DNA of 64,000 nt from Ancylobacter tetraedralis (GCF_014195655.1 NZ_JACICD010000001.1:782682-846681), one strand, 5' to 3'. Counted from the first letter of the stretch, positions 54,344-63,748 are shown. Program-made: numbers and translations. The notes: generated by a model from the sequence alone, not told the origin.

Positions 54344-55186
54344 TCATCGGGCATCCTCGGGCCCGCCGCGCCGCGCCATCATGCCGGCGGACGGATCATA
54401 GGCGAGGATGGCGGCGGCGAGAAACACCAGCGCACATAGGGCAACAACCAGTGCGGCAAACGGCTCGAACTGGCCATAGAGCGCGAAGCGAATGAGTTCC
54501 ACCGCATAGGTGAACGGGTTGAGGGTGCAGATCCACCAGAGCACGAGGCTACTCTCCTGAACGCGCCAGAGCGGATAGAGCGCGGAGGAGGCAAAGAACA
54601 TCGGGAAGATGACGAAATTCATCACGCTCGCGAAATTCTCCATCTGCCGGAACACCGAGGACATCACCAGCCCCATGGCGCCGAGCATGAAGCCGCTGAG
54701 CAGCAGCGCCGGCAGCACCGCGACATAGCCGACCGGCGGCAGTTCCACCTCCCAGAACCACGCCACGGCGAGGAAAGTATAGACCTGCAGCACCGACACC
54801 AGGATGCCCGCCAGCAGCTTGGAGACGAGCAGGAACCAGCGCGGGTAGGGGCTCACCAGCAGGATGCGCATCGCGCCCACTTCCCGGTCATAGACCATGG
54901 AAAGGGAGGATTGCAGCCCGTTGAACAGCTGGATCATCGCCACGAGGCCCGGCGTCACATAAACCTCGTAGAGCACATAGGTCTCATACGGCGGAATGAT
55001 GGAAACGCCGAGCACGGAGCGAAATCCGGCCGCGAAGATGAACAGCCACACCAGCGGGCGCACCAAGGCCGAGAGAAAGCGCCCGCGTTGGTTGAGAAAG
55101 CGCAGTCCCTCGCGCCAGCAGATGCCGGCCATGCACACGAGATAGCCGGACAGGGAGAGCCGGAATCCGCCGGGCGGGGTGTTCAT
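54344..55186 (-). CDS. ABC-2 type permease of the PQQ-linked exporter
   Basis: A 280-residue membrane subunit (about six segments) of the ABC-2 family with FRSVLGVSIIPPYETYVLYEVYVTPGLVAMIQLFNG, SMVYDREVGAMRILLVSPYPRWF and MFFASSALYPLWRV, the normal signatures. Exports an unknown substrate with the adjacent ATPase. Its ATG shares one base with the ATPase stop (TGATG), so ATG 55186 is certain; a longer upstream frame is an artefact. Confidence 0.85.
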   Translation of the reverse strand: MNTPPGGFRLSLSGYLVCMAGICWREGLRFLNQRGRFLSALVRPLVWLFIFAAGFRSVLGVSIIPPYETYVLYEVYVTPGLVAMIQLFNGLQSSLSMVYDREVGAMRILLVSPYPRWFLLVSKLLAGILVSVLQVYTFLAVAWFWEVELPPVGYVAVLPALLLSGFMLGAMGLVMSSVFRQMENFASVMNFVIFPMFFASSALYPLWRVQESSLVLWWICTLNPFTYAVELIRFALYGQFEPFAALVVALCALVFLAAAILAYDPSAGMMARRGGPEDAR

Positions 55187-55977
55187 CACGTGCTTACCCC
55201 GGGGATCGGCTCGGGCTCGCGCACGAGATGGAGGAACGCGTCGGCGATCGTGTGGGCGCCGGCCTGCGCCAGCACCTCGGCATGGCTGCCCTCGGCGCGG
55301 ATGCGCCCGCGATGGAGCACCACCACGCGGTCGTCGGGCGCGATCTCCTCGATGATATGGGTGGCCCACAACACGCCGATGCCCTCCTGCGCCACCAGTT
55401 CGCGCACCTGCGCGACCAGCGCGGCGCGGGAGGCGATATCGAGCCCCACGGTCGGCTCGTCGAGCAGCAGCAGATGCGGGCGATGCATCAGCGCGCGGGC
55501 GATCTCGACGCGGCGCATCTGCCCGCCGGAGAGGTTGCGCACCCGCTCGTCCGCCCGATCCGCGAGGCCGGCCCGCTGCAGCACCTCCAGGGCCCGCCGG
55601 CGACCGGCGCGAAAGCCGATGCCGTGCAGGGTGGCGTGATAGACGAGATTCTGCGCGACGGTGAGTTCGAGGTCGAGCGTGCGCGCCTGGAACACCACGC
55701 CAAGCTGGCTCAGCGCGGCAGCGGGGCGGCGGCGCACATCCTCGCCCAGCACCTCGATGCGGCCGGTGCGATTATCGTAGAGCCGGGTGATGAGGGAGAA
55801 AAGCGTGGTCTTGCCGGCGCCGTTCGGCCCGAGCAGGGCGGTGAAGCTGCCGGCGGGCACGGTGAGGCTCACATCGTCCAGCGCCTTGCGGGTGCCGAAG
55901 GCATGGGTGACATGGGTCACGGCGAGGGCCGGGAGAGCGGCGGGCGCGCGGGAAGCCGGGTTCGGCGGAGCCGTCAT
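55186..55977 (-). CDS. ABC transporter ATPase of the PQQ-linked exporter
   Basis: A 263-residue nucleotide-binding protein with Walker A GPNGAGKTT, signature LSGGQMRR, Walker B LLLLDEPTVGLD and switch His in WATHIIEE. The ABC-2-type partner permease follows. Annotated in relatives as part of a PQQ-dependent alcohol-oxidation ABC system, with no defined substrate. Confidence 0.9.
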   Translation of the reverse strand: MTAPPNPASRAPAALPALAVTHVTHAFGTRKALDDVSLTVPAGSFTALLGPNGAGKTTLFSLITRLYDNRTGRIEVLGEDVRRRPAAALSQLGVVFQARTLDLELTVAQNLVYHATLHGIGFRAGRRRALEVLQRAGLADRADERVRNLSGGQMRRVEIARALMHRPHLLLLDEPTVGLDIASRAALVAQVRELVAQEGIGVLWATHIIEEIAPDDRVVVLHRGRIRAEGSHAEVLAQAGAHTIADAFLHLVREPEPIPGVST

Positions 55978-56054
55978 CGATCATCCGGTCGGAAAAATAT
56001 CCCCGGCGGGGAGCCGGGGATAGTGGGATCATGAGGCGAAAGGGAACGCACGGC

Positions 56055-56492
56055 TCATTTGACGATGAATTCCCCGGACATGCCGCGCTCCTCCATGCCC
56101 TTGCAATACCAGGCAAAGGTACCGGGCTTGATCGGCACGAAGAAGATCTCGGCGTCGCCGGCTTCCTCGAATTCGATCTCGGTCAGCGCCAGAGCCTTCA
56201 CTTCCGCCTCGCCGGACTCGACCTTGCGCAGGAAGATGTTCTGGAACAGGCCGGGTGACTGGAAGGCGCATTCCTTCTTGCCGGTCGACTTGATGGAGAG
56301 CGAATAGGACTTGCCGGTCTCCAGCTCGTATTTCTTCTGCGACACCCCATAGCCGGAATCGCCGAGGCCGACGGTCAGTTCCGGCAGTTCGGTCGGCTTG
56401 ACGGTGAGGTCGCCCTTGGCGTGGGCAGCCCCGGCGAGGGTGAGCGTGGCGGCCAGCGTGGCGGCAAAGGCGGCGGCGAAAGGCAGCTTCAT
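56055..56492 (-). CDS. Cupredoxin-like copper-binding protein
   Basis: A 145-residue exported protein (signal MKLPFAAAFAATLAATLTLAGAAHA) with a cupredoxin fold. The C-terminal loop FAWYCKGMEERGMSGEFIV has Cys and Met ligand candidates; the expected upstream His ligand is not clear (the equivalent strand reads KECAFQSPG). It may carry or sense copper, or bind another ligand in the PQQ-linked cluster. Confidence 0.8.
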   Translation of the reverse strand: MKLPFAAAFAATLAATLTLAGAAHAKGDLTVKPTELPELTVGLGDSGYGVSQKKYELETGKSYSLSIKSTGKKECAFQSPGLFQNIFLRKVESGEAEVKALALTEIEFEEAGDAEIFFVPIKPGTFAWYCKGMEERGMSGEFIVK

Positions 56493-56540
56493 GGCGTATC
56501 CTCCAGATATCGTTGTGTTCGTCAGGTGGTGATGGCCGTC

Positions 56541-57527
56541 TCAGGGGACGATGACGACGCCCCACGGCGCGCGGCCGACCGGCACCGATTTGGTGACTTT
56601 CTCGCTGGCGACATCGATGATCGAGACGTCGTTGGAGTTGCCATTGGTCGACACCAGGAACTTCTCGTCCGGCGTGAAGCCGAGCTGCCAGACGCGCTGG
56701 CCGACCAGCAGATATTTCTCCACCTCGAGCGTCTTGGTGTTCACCACGGCGACCCGGTTGGCCGGGCCGAGGGCGATGAAGGCCTTGGAGCCGTCCTTGG
56801 TGATGCGCACGCCAACCGGCTGGATCGCATCATTGTTCACGCCGGGGATCTTGAAGGAGATCTTCTTGACGATCTTCCAGGTCGCCGGGTCGATCACCGC
56901 GACGGTGCCGCCGACCTCGGAGGAAACCCACAACTGCTTGCCGTCCTTGGAGAATTCGGCGATGCGCGGGCGTGAATCGACGAGGATGTTCTCGATGATC
57001 TCGTTGGTTGCCGTGTCCACCACATGGGCCATGTTGGTGGTCTCGGAGGTGTTGACCATGTACTTGCCGTCCGGGCTGATGCCCATGCCTTCCGGCTCGA
57101 CGCCGACCGGGATCTCGGCGATCAGGTCGTTATTCTCGACATTCACCACCGTGACCATATTGTCGTCTTCGTTGGCGATATAGAGCGGATTGCCCGAGGG
57201 GTGCAGCACGAACAGTTCCGGGTCCGGGCCCGAGCGCAGCGTCTTCACCAGCTTCAGCGTCGCGGCATCATAGACCTCGACGCGATTGTCGTCGGAGGCG
57301 CAGACATAGATCAGCTTGCCGTCCGGGCTGGCGGTGATGCCGCGCGGGCGGCGACCGGTCTTCACCGTCTGCAGGACCTTGAGGCTCTCCATGTCGACCA
57401 CGCTCATCGTGTGGTCGCGCTCGTTCGAGACAAAGGCCCGCGGGCTTGCCTGCGCCGGCAGTGCGTCTGCCACCGCCAGCCCGGCGAGGGCGGCAAGGCT
57501 GGCGGACAGCAAGGTCTGGCGTTTCAT
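56541..57527 (-). CDS. PQQ-associated YVTN beta-propeller protein
   Basis: A 328-residue exported beta-propeller (signal ending LPAQA) with about seven repeats of the type GKLIYVCASDDNRVEVYDAATLKLVKTLR and SPDGKYMVNTSETTNMAHVVDTATN. It matches the PQQ-dependent-catabolism-associated propeller family (TIGR03866-like). Probably a periplasmic binding or scaffold protein for the neighbouring ABC and quinoprotein system. It precedes the cupredoxin in the operon by 48 bp. Confidence 0.88.
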   Translation of the reverse strand: MKRQTLLSASLAALAGLAVADALPAQASPRAFVSNERDHTMSVVDMESLKVLQTVKTGRRPRGITASPDGKLIYVCASDDNRVEVYDAATLKLVKTLRSGPDPELFVLHPSGNPLYIANEDDNMVTVVNVENNDLIAEIPVGVEPEGMGISPDGKYMVNTSETTNMAHVVDTATNEIIENILVDSRPRIAEFSKDGKQLWVSSEVGGTVAVIDPATWKIVKKISFKIPGVNNDAIQPVGVRITKDGSKAFIALGPANRVAVVNTKTLEVEKYLLVGQRVWQLGFTPDEKFLVSTNGNSNDVSIIDVASEKVTKSVPVGRAPWGVVIVP

Positions 57528-57552
57528 CAGTTCCTCCTGGAAGCGTTTGATT

Positions 57553-58791
57553 TTATTGGAATTTGCAGAGCGTCTCGGGCTTGTCGACGCCCAGCGTGTC
57601 GAGCGGCGTGACCTGGTGCAGGAAGCCCTGCTGCGGCGAGAGCGTCACGGTATTGGTGGCGTGCGTGAGCAGGATCGGCTGGCGCAACTGGTGGTCCCAT
57701 GGGCGGAACGAGGCGGCGACGCCTTTGAATACCGGCAGGTCGTAATCGGGCGAGAGCATTTGCGCGCGCACCTTGGCGGGATCGCTGGAGCGCGTCTTCA
57801 GCCCGGCCGAGCCGATGGCGAACACGCCTTCCCACATCTGGAAATCGAGCGGCTGCATCAGCCGGCCGGACTGCTTGAAGAACCGGCTCTGCAACTGCGA
57901 GGCGCCCCAGTTTTCCATGGTCGGATGCCAGGACAGCGGCATCAGCCCCTGCGTGCCGGCGATGGGGCGCGAGAGCCAGGTATTATAGGGCAGGATATCG
58001 CCGAACTCGCCGAGTTCGTCGGCAACGATCAGCATGTCGTATTCGCCCACCTGCGTGCCGCGCGGCACTTCCGACTGCGCGGTGGCGCGCGCGTCCGGCC
58101 CGTAATCCCAGGTCTTCTCCGCGACGATCTTCGCCCCGAACTTGGTGGCGGAGTGGCGCACGGCGTCGGCATAGAGCTTGTCGTTATCGGTGCGCCCGAC
58201 CATCAGGAACCAGTTGCGCCAGCGCTTGCTGATGAGGAACTGCGCCAGCGCATCCGTCAGCATGGCCCGGCTCGGGGCGATGTGGAACACGTTGGCGCGG
58301 CAATCCTGCTGTCGCAGCCGATCGTCCGTGGCCCCGACATTGACGAGGATGGTGTCGGTGTCCTTCAGCGCGTCGGCGATGCGGAGCAACTGGTCGGGCG
58401 GCACGTCGAGCAGGATGAAGCGGTTGCCCGCCTCGACCAGCTTCTGCGCGGCGGCGAGGGGATCGCCCTCGGTCGGCACGGTCTCGCTGGTGAGCTTGTA
58501 GTCCAGCTTGAGGAAGCGCCCGCTGGTGAGGTTGTCGCGCAGGCCCAGCTGGGCGCCGGCAATGCCGAGATCGTCCGGCGGCATCTGCAGCGGCGCCACC
58601 CAGGGTGGCGGCTCGGGAAGCTGGCGGACCACGCCGATATTGAATGTCTGCCCGGGCGCAATCGGCGCCGCTGCCTTGGGGGCGGCGAGCGGCGGGGCAG
58701 CCTCCTGCGCGACGGCGGGAAGCGCGAGGCAAGCCATAGCCAGCAGCGCCGCGCCAGTCGCGCCTGCTTTCAATCTCATCGGCATTTCCAT
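57553..58791 (-). CDS. PQQ-linked ABC transporter substrate-binding protein
   Basis: A 412-residue periplasmic binding protein (signal peptide; mature part from about residue 30) of the type 1 fold, matching the branched-chain-like binding component recorded for PQQ-dependent alcohol systems (TIGR03863-like). Segments include FLKLDYKLTSETVPTEGDPLAAAQKLVEAGNRFILLDVPPDQL. First gene of the minus-strand operon: binding protein, propeller, cupredoxin, ATPase, permease, unknown. Whether it works with the ABC-2 exporter downstream or a separate importer is unresolved. Confidence 0.85.
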   Translation of the reverse strand: MEMPMRLKAGATGAALLAMACLALPAVAQEAAPPLAAPKAAAPIAPGQTFNIGVVRQLPEPPPWVAPLQMPPDDLGIAGAQLGLRDNLTSGRFLKLDYKLTSETVPTEGDPLAAAQKLVEAGNRFILLDVPPDQLLRIADALKDTDTILVNVGATDDRLRQQDCRANVFHIAPSRAMLTDALAQFLISKRWRNWFLMVGRTDNDKLYADAVRHSATKFGAKIVAEKTWDYGPDARATAQSEVPRGTQVGEYDMLIVADELGEFGDILPYNTWLSRPIAGTQGLMPLSWHPTMENWGASQLQSRFFKQSGRLMQPLDFQMWEGVFAIGSAGLKTRSSDPAKVRAQMLSPDYDLPVFKGVAASFRPWDHQLRQPILLTHATNTVTLSPQQGFLHQVTPLDTLGVDKPETLCKFQ

Positions 58792-58894
58792 CCCACGGCT
58801 CTATTTGTTGGAACTGTTGCCCGTCGCCGTACCGGAACACTAAGCAATGAGATCTAAGTATTCAACACAATAGAAAACATAAGAAACTAATAAG

Positions 58895-58918
58895 CTATAT
58901 TGGTCATGACTATATTGG
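58895..58918. promoter_or_regulatory. Direct repeats CTATATTGG in the divergent promoter region
   Basis: Two identical 9-mers, CTATATTGG at 58895-58903 and 58910-58918, spaced so that the period is 15 bp, with TCATGA between them. They lie between the divergent PQQ-ABC operon and the DUF2380 gene, consistent with a response-regulator-type site. Confidence 0.55.
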
Positions 58919-59033
58919 GCGGGCACACGATGTCTTGATATCGGGAACTTTTCCCCGGGCAGTTGCAGGTGCCATTGTTGCGCCTATGATCACGCCAGCG
59001 TGCCGCTGAGCGCGTCGTCCGGGAGAAACCGCC

Positions 59034-59555
59034 ATGTCCGCTCTTGCTCGTATCGGCGCCGTGCTGGGGGCCTTTCTCTGTCTCACCGGCGCCGGCGCGG
59101 CGGCGACCCGCGTGGCGGTGTTCGACTTTGAGCTGTTCGACACGAGCGGCGAGGCCAGCCTCAACGGCCCCAAGCCGGAGGAGGCGCACCGGCTCGCGTT
59201 GATTTCGGCCGATCTGCGCGAGCGGCTGACCAAAGCCGGCTATGAGCTGGTGGATCTCGCCTCGCGGAAGGCCGAAATCGAGGAGGCCTCTCCGCTGCGC
59301 AATTGCAATAGCTGCGAACTTGCCATCGCCCGCGCAGCGGGGGCGCAGATCGAGGTGATCGGCCTGGTGCAGAAGGTGTCGAACCTCATCCTCAACATCA
59401 ATTTCCAGCTGCGCGATGCCGAGAGCGGCGCCGTGCTGCGCGCCGGCAGCGTCGATATTCGCAACAACACCGATGAATCCTGGCTGCGCGGCGTCTCCTA
59501 TCTCGTGCGCAACCGCCTGCTGGATCCGCCGCTCACCGGAAAGGCCGCGCCATGA
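59034..59555 (+). CDS. DUF2380-like exported protein
   Basis: A 173-residue protein with a signal peptide (ALARIGAVLGAFLCLTGAGAAA) and a DUF2380/DUF3280-like core starting RVAVFDFELFDTSGE and including RNCNSCELAIARAAGAQ. Function unknown. It overlaps the binding-protein ATG by 4 bp and so belongs to the ABC importer operon to its right. The CNSC motif may hold a disulfide. Confidence 0.78.
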   Translation: MSALARIGAVLGAFLCLTGAGAAATRVAVFDFELFDTSGEASLNGPKPEEAHRLALISADLRERLTKAGYELVDLASRKAEIEEASPLRNCNSCELAIARAAGAQIEVIGLVQKVSNLILNINFQLRDAESGAVLRAGSVDIRNNTDESWLRGVSYLVRNRLLDPPLTGKAAP

Positions 59556-60574
59556 CGCCTCCCCCCGCTCTCTCGCGCCGCGCCCTGCTGGCGGCGGCCG
59601 CGGCGCTCCCTGTCGCGGCGAGCTTGCGCGCGCTCCCGGCAATGGCGCAGGCGCCGGCCCCCGCGAGCTTGCCCGCGCTGCGCATCGGCACGCTGAAATT
59701 CGGCACGCTCAACTGGCTCGTCGAGACCATCCGCGCCGATGGCTTCGACACGCGGGAGAACCTGCCGCTCACGAGTGTCGACTTCGCCGGCGGGCAGGCC
59801 ACCACGGTGGCTCTGCAGGCGGGCGACATCGACCTCATCGTGTCGGACTGGCTCTGGGCCATGCGCCGGCGAAATGACGGCGAGCCGCTGCGGTTCGCGC
59901 CGTTTTCCACCGCGCTCGGCGCGGTGATGGTGGCGACGGACGGGCCGGTGAAAAGCCTGGCGGACCTCAAGGGCCGCAAGCTTGGCGTGGCCAGCGGCGC
60001 GCTGGACAAGAGCTGGCTGCTGCTGCGCGCCTATGGCCGAAAGCTGTTCGGCGCCGATCTGGCCGAGGTTGCCGAGCCCGTCTATGGCGCGCCGCCGCTG
60101 GTCAGCGAACAGCTGGCGCTCGGGCGGGTGGATGCGGTGCTCACCTTCTGGCCCTATGCGGCGCGGCTCGACGCGCGCGGCTTCAAGCGGCTGATCGACA
60201 TGAAGGAGGTCGTTACCGGGCTCGGCATCGATCCGGTTCCCCCGCTGGTGGGCTATGTCTGGCGCAACGCCATCATGGCGGAGAAGGGCGCTTCGGTGGC
60301 CGCTTTCCTGCGCGCGGCCGCCGCTGCCAACCGGGTGCTGGCCAGCTCGGACGCCGCGTGGGTGCGCATCCGCCCGCTGATGCAGGCGAGCGACGACGCG
60401 GAATTCACGCGTCTGCGCGACTATTACCGCGCCGGCATTCCCGGCAGTTTCGGCGAGGCCGAGCGGCAATCCTGCGCCCGGCTGTTCCAGGTGCTGGCGG
60501 AACTCGGCGGGGCCGAGCTGGTGGGGCCAAATCCCAGCTTCGACCGGGCGCTGTTCGGCCCGATCGGGGAGTAG
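59552..60574 (+). CDS. ABC transporter substrate-binding protein, NitT/TauT-like
   Basis: A 340-residue periplasmic protein of the NMT1/SsuA fold with a signal segment (SRRALLAAAAALPVAAS; Tat-like RR motif) and LRIGTLKFGTLNWLVETIRADGF at the mature start, with GGQATTVALQAGDIDLIVSDWLWAMRR typical of the family. Relatives bind taurine, nitrate, aliphatic sulfonates, thiamine precursors or metals; the substrate here is unknown. Location beside xoxF makes a metal or cofactor-related substrate an open possibility. Confidence 0.87.
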   Translation: MTPPPALSRRALLAAAAALPVAASLRALPAMAQAPAPASLPALRIGTLKFGTLNWLVETIRADGFDTRENLPLTSVDFAGGQATTVALQAGDIDLIVSDWLWAMRRRNDGEPLRFAPFSTALGAVMVATDGPVKSLADLKGRKLGVASGALDKSWLLLRAYGRKLFGADLAEVAEPVYGAPPLVSEQLALGRVDAVLTFWPYAARLDARGFKRLIDMKEVVTGLGIDPVPPLVGYVWRNAIMAEKGASVAAFLRAAAAANRVLASSDAAWVRIRPLMQASDDAEFTRLRDYYRAGIPGSFGEAERQSCARLFQVLAELGGAELVGPNPSFDRALFGPIGE

Positions 60575-60581
60575 GGCCGGC

Positions 60582-61331
60582 GTGTCCACCGCCTCCCGCC
60601 TGATGATGTCCGCCCTCTCGCTGCTGGCGCTCGTGCTGGTGTGGCAGGTCGCTGCCTGGTGGGCGGCCTCGCCCCTGCTGCCGGGGCCGGCGGCGGTGCT
60701 GGCGGCGATGATGCGGGCGGCGGAAGGCGGCGCGCTCCAGCGCAATATCGCCATCACGCTGGCGCGGGTGGCGGCGAGCTTCGTCATCGCCATGCTGCTC
60801 GGCTCGGCCATCGGCATCGCGCTCGGCCGTTCGCCGCGCCTCAATGAGTTGTTCGGCCCGTGGGTGATCGTGCTGCTGAACCTGCCGGCGCTGGTGATCA
60901 TCATCCTGTGCTACGTGTGGTTCGGGCTCACCGAGGCGGCCGCCATCACGGCCGTGTCGATCAACAAGATCCCCAATGTGGCGGTGACGATGCGCGAGGG
61001 CGCCGCGGCCCTGTCGCGCGACCTCGACGAGATGGCGCGTGTGTATCGCCTCGGGCGCTGGAAGCTGCTGCGCCATGTCACGCTGCCGCAGCTGGTGCCG
61101 TTCTTCACGGCCAGCGCCCGCTCCGGGCTGGCGCTCACCTGGAAGATCGTGCTGGTGGTGGAACTGCTCGGTCGCTCCAACGGGGTCGGCTTCGAATTGC
61201 AGACCGCGTTCCAGATGTTCGATGTCGCGCTGGTGCTCGCCTATGCGCTGGCCTTCACCGCCGTGGTGCAGCTGATCGAGATCGGCCTGCTGCAGCCCTG
61301 GGAGCGGCGGGTCAACCGGTGGCGGCGATGA
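60582..61331 (+). CDS. ABC transporter permease, SsuC/TauC-like
   Basis: A 249-residue membrane subunit with the conserved loop NELFGPWVIVLLNLPALVIIILCYVWFGLTEAAAITAVSINKIPNVAVTMREGAAALSRDLDEMARVYR, matching the EAA loop of the NitT/TauT permeases. GTG start at 60582. It overlaps the ATPase by 4 bp. Confidence 0.88.
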   Translation: MSTASRLMMSALSLLALVLVWQVAAWWAASPLLPGPAAVLAAMMRAAEGGALQRNIAITLARVAASFVIAMLLGSAIGIALGRSPRLNELFGPWVIVLLNLPALVIIILCYVWFGLTEAAAITAVSINKIPNVAVTMREGAAALSRDLDEMARVYRLGRWKLLRHVTLPQLVPFFTASARSGLALTWKIVLVVELLGRSNGVGFELQTAFQMFDVALVLAYALAFTAVVQLIEIGLLQPWERRVNRWRR

Positions 61332-62068
61332 GCGCGATCGGCATCGACATCACGGGCAAGCAGTTTCCCGCCCGGGCGGGCGCGCCGGCGCGGGAAATCT
61401 TCCGCGATTTCCGTCTTGATGTCGCTGCCGGCGAGTTTCTCGTGCTGCTGGGAGCTTCGGGCCTTGGCAAGACGACGCTGCTCAACATCATCGCCGGGCT
61501 CGATACCGATTATCGCGGCGCGATCCGGTTCGAGGGCGCACCGCCGCGCATCGCCTATGCCTTCCAGAGCCCGCGCCTGCTGCCCTGGCGCACCGTGCTG
61601 GAAAATGTCGCGCTGGTGCTGCCCTCCGGCGCCGAGGGGCGGGAGGCGGCGCGGGCCATGCTGGCGGATGTCGGCCTTGCGGAACTGGCGGATGCCTATC
61701 CCGAGCGGCTCTCGCTCGGCCAGCAGCGGCGCGCGGCGCTGGCTCGCGCCTTCGTGCTGCGCCCGGATGTGTTGCTGATGGACGAGCCCTTTGTCTCGCT
61801 GGATGAGGCGAGTGCGCACCGGCTCAGGGATTTGCTGCGCCGGCTCATCATCCGCCATCCCGCCACGGTGCTTTTCGTCACCCATGACAGCCGCGAGGCG
61901 GCGGCGCTGGCCAGCCGCATCGTGCGGCTGGAGGGAACGCCGGTGCACATCGCGCGCGACATTCGGGTCGACCTCGGCGCCGCCGAGCGCGGCTCGCCCG
62001 CGCGCTTGCAGGCCTTTCTCGTGGCTGCCGGGCTGGCCGAGCCCGAGGCCTTGTCCGACGAAGTCTGA
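61328..62068 (+). CDS. ABC transporter ATPase, SsuB/TauB-like
   Basis: A 246-residue nucleotide-binding protein with Walker A GASGLGKTT, Q-loop FQSPRLLPW, signature LSLGQQRRAALARA, Walker B VLLMDEPFVSLDE and switch His in FVTHDSREA. The signature LSLGQ differs from LSGGQ but occurs in this subfamily. Completes the operon DUF2380, binding protein, permease, ATPase, all with short gaps or overlaps. Confidence 0.9.
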   Translation: MSAIGIDITGKQFPARAGAPAREIFRDFRLDVAAGEFLVLLGASGLGKTTLLNIIAGLDTDYRGAIRFEGAPPRIAYAFQSPRLLPWRTVLENVALVLPSGAEGREAARAMLADVGLAELADAYPERLSLGQQRRAALARAFVLRPDVLLMDEPFVSLDEASAHRLRDLLRRLIIRHPATVLFVTHDSREAAALASRIVRLEGTPVHIARDIRVDLGAAERGSPARLQAFLVAAGLAEPEALSDEV

Positions 62069-62367
62069 CCGCCGCACGCCGCCCGATATCACGCGATCCG
62101 AAATATCGCCGTCCGGCGCCTGCCGGCCGCGATGCCCCAAGGGTCAATGCATCGAGCGCGCCACATGAAAAAGCCCGGAGCACGAGGCTCCGGGCTTATG
62201 GTAAGTCGGCGTTTCGGGAGAGGGCGGAGGTCCGTCGTCTCCCTCACGAAAGCGAAAGCATCGCGCTCTCACTTATCGAGAAATATCGCCGCCAACCGCT
62301 GGAGCAGGCCCTTCGGATGAGATGGGGCCGCGGGCGGTGGTGTTGTCTGCCCAGGGTTGCTTCCGAT
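62069..62367. other. Intergenic region between ABC operon and fae
   Basis: About 300 bp with no convincing gene. It contains the fae terminator at 62168-62197 and nothing else I can assign. Confidence 0.6.
62168..62197 (-). terminator. Rho-independent terminator of fae
   Basis: Perfect 11-bp stem AAGCCCGGAGC/GCTCCGGGCTT with a 5-base loop (62171-62197). On the minus strand it is followed by a T-run (complement of the AAAAA at 62168-62172), as expected for terminating fae 170 bp downstream of its stop. Confidence 0.8.
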
Positions 62368-62874
62368 CTAAGCGGCGAACGGATGCTTGGCGGCGCCGGC
62401 CTTGGCGAGAACTTCGCCGATCTTCGGCTCGCCATTGACGGCGCGCTTGAGCGCCTCTTTGGTCGCCTCGTAGTTGAACTGCTGGATCTTGGCGTCGTCA
62501 GCCGCCTCCCAGTGGATGAACACGCCGACCGAGATGAACAGGTCGTCGGCTTCTTCTTCCGGGATCACGCCTTCGGCGACGCTGTCTACCACCGCCTTAG
62601 CGACGGCATACTGCGCGGGGCCGAACATCTGAACGGCCTGGCGGGCGTCCTTGATGGTGACCTTGTTGAACAGGATGGTGTTGGGCTTGGCGAGCAGGTT
62701 CGGGGTCACGACCGCGAGCAGCGAGGTGAAGCCGTCCTTGTTGTTGGTCAGCGCGTTAACGAAGGCGCTTTCCGCAGCCGAGCCGCGCGGCCCGATGATC
62801 AGGTCGATATGAGCAACTTCGTTGCCGTCGCCGACGAGCGACTCACCAATAAGTACCTTATTGATCTTGGCCAT
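62368..62874 (-). CDS. fae: Formaldehyde-activating enzyme
   Basis: Condenses formaldehyde with tetrahydromethanopterin, the first step of the H4MPT-linked formaldehyde oxidation pathway. The 168-residue protein is full length, with the catalytic His22 in [20 protein letters not shown]. The ATG follows a GGGAGG site (GGGAGGTAGTTTAG). Strong, typical ribosome site and terminator suggest high expression. Presence shows that this organism uses the H4MPT route for the formaldehyde from XoxF. Confidence 0.97.
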   Translation of the reverse strand: MAKINKVLIGESLVGDGNEVAHIDLIIGPRGSAAESAFVNALTNNKDGFTSLLAVVTPNLLAKPNTILFNKVTIKDARQAVQMFGPAQYAVAKAVVDSVAEGVIPEEEADDLFISVGVFIHWEAADDAKIQQFNYEATKEALKRAVNGEPKIGEVLAKAGAAKHPFAA

Positions 62875-63368
62875 CTAAACTACCTCCCAAAGCAGGGTTT
62901 CACGAGCAAGGAACGGGGCGTCCCTCTCTAATGTCCCGGCTATCTTTGTTGCAGCGTTTGGGGACACCAAACCGGTTGGCCCGATAGCGCGACCGACACG
63001 TTACGGGCGAGAGACTAGGCCCGCTTCGCTTTTAACTGCAAGGGATTCTTCGTGCTTCCGCAGGATTGACAACGCTTTCCGGCCACACGCGCCAAAAGGT
63101 CGCCGTCGCCTACGTGCCGATGAGGAATAAGGCGGCATGATGAAGAGTTGTGCACCCCACGCATTCGCTGTCGGCCCGTCGCGCCGGCTGTGGCAGAATG
63201 TAGCTTGTGGTCATGGCGGGTCGTCGCGCACGGTTCTCTGGCATTCATCTTGCTTTGGCATACCAGCGCCGGAAGGCGCAGATCGGAGTGGCCTTTGGTG
63301 CCGCAAATACCGGTCTTGGGGGGAGATGATCGCGGGAGTGGCTTTGTCGCACGCCGAGGGAGCCGCTT
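62875..63368. other. fae promoter region, otherwise no gene seen
   Basis: 494 bp. The fae promoter lies here. Frames longer than 60 codons occur on both strands but none resembles a protein family. The next gene starts at 63369. Confidence 0.5.
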
Positions 63369-63578
63369 ATGGAACTGATACTTTCGATCTGCCTCGTGGC
63401 GAATCCGGGAACCTGCCGTGAAGAGGCACTCTCGGTCAGCGTCGAGCAGACCCAGATGCCGATGCAGTGCATGATCACCGCGATGCCGACCATTGCCGAA
63501 TGGAGCGGCACGCATCCCAAGTGGAAGGTGCAAAAGTGGCGCTGTGGCCGCCCCAGCGTGGGCGGCCGGGACATTTGA
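63369..63578 (+). CDS. Small conserved alphaproteobacterial protein
   Basis: A 69-residue cysteine-containing protein, beginning MELILSICLVANPGTCREEALSVS and ending PTIAEWSGTHPKWKVQKWRC. The pattern (N-terminal CLVANPGTC, C-terminal WKVxKWRC) is one I have seen repeatedly in small hypothetical proteins of this class; no function is known. A GAGGGAG site lies 7 bp upstream of the ATG. Confidence 0.65.
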   Translation: MELILSICLVANPGTCREEALSVSVEQTQMPMQCMITAMPTIAEWSGTHPKWKVQKWRCGRPSVGGRDI

Positions 63579-63748
63579 GCGCCGGCATCCTCGACGGGCG
63601 TCGTTACTAGGCGTCGTCGCGCGCGTCGCCGGGGCGGATCGGCGGCCGTTCGGGCTCACGCTCTGCTGCGGCGCAGCGTGCGCGAGCGCGCGGTCCATGA
63701 AATCATTCCCACCGGCGGCCTGTCGGCTGCCTTGTTCGGGAAGGCAGC

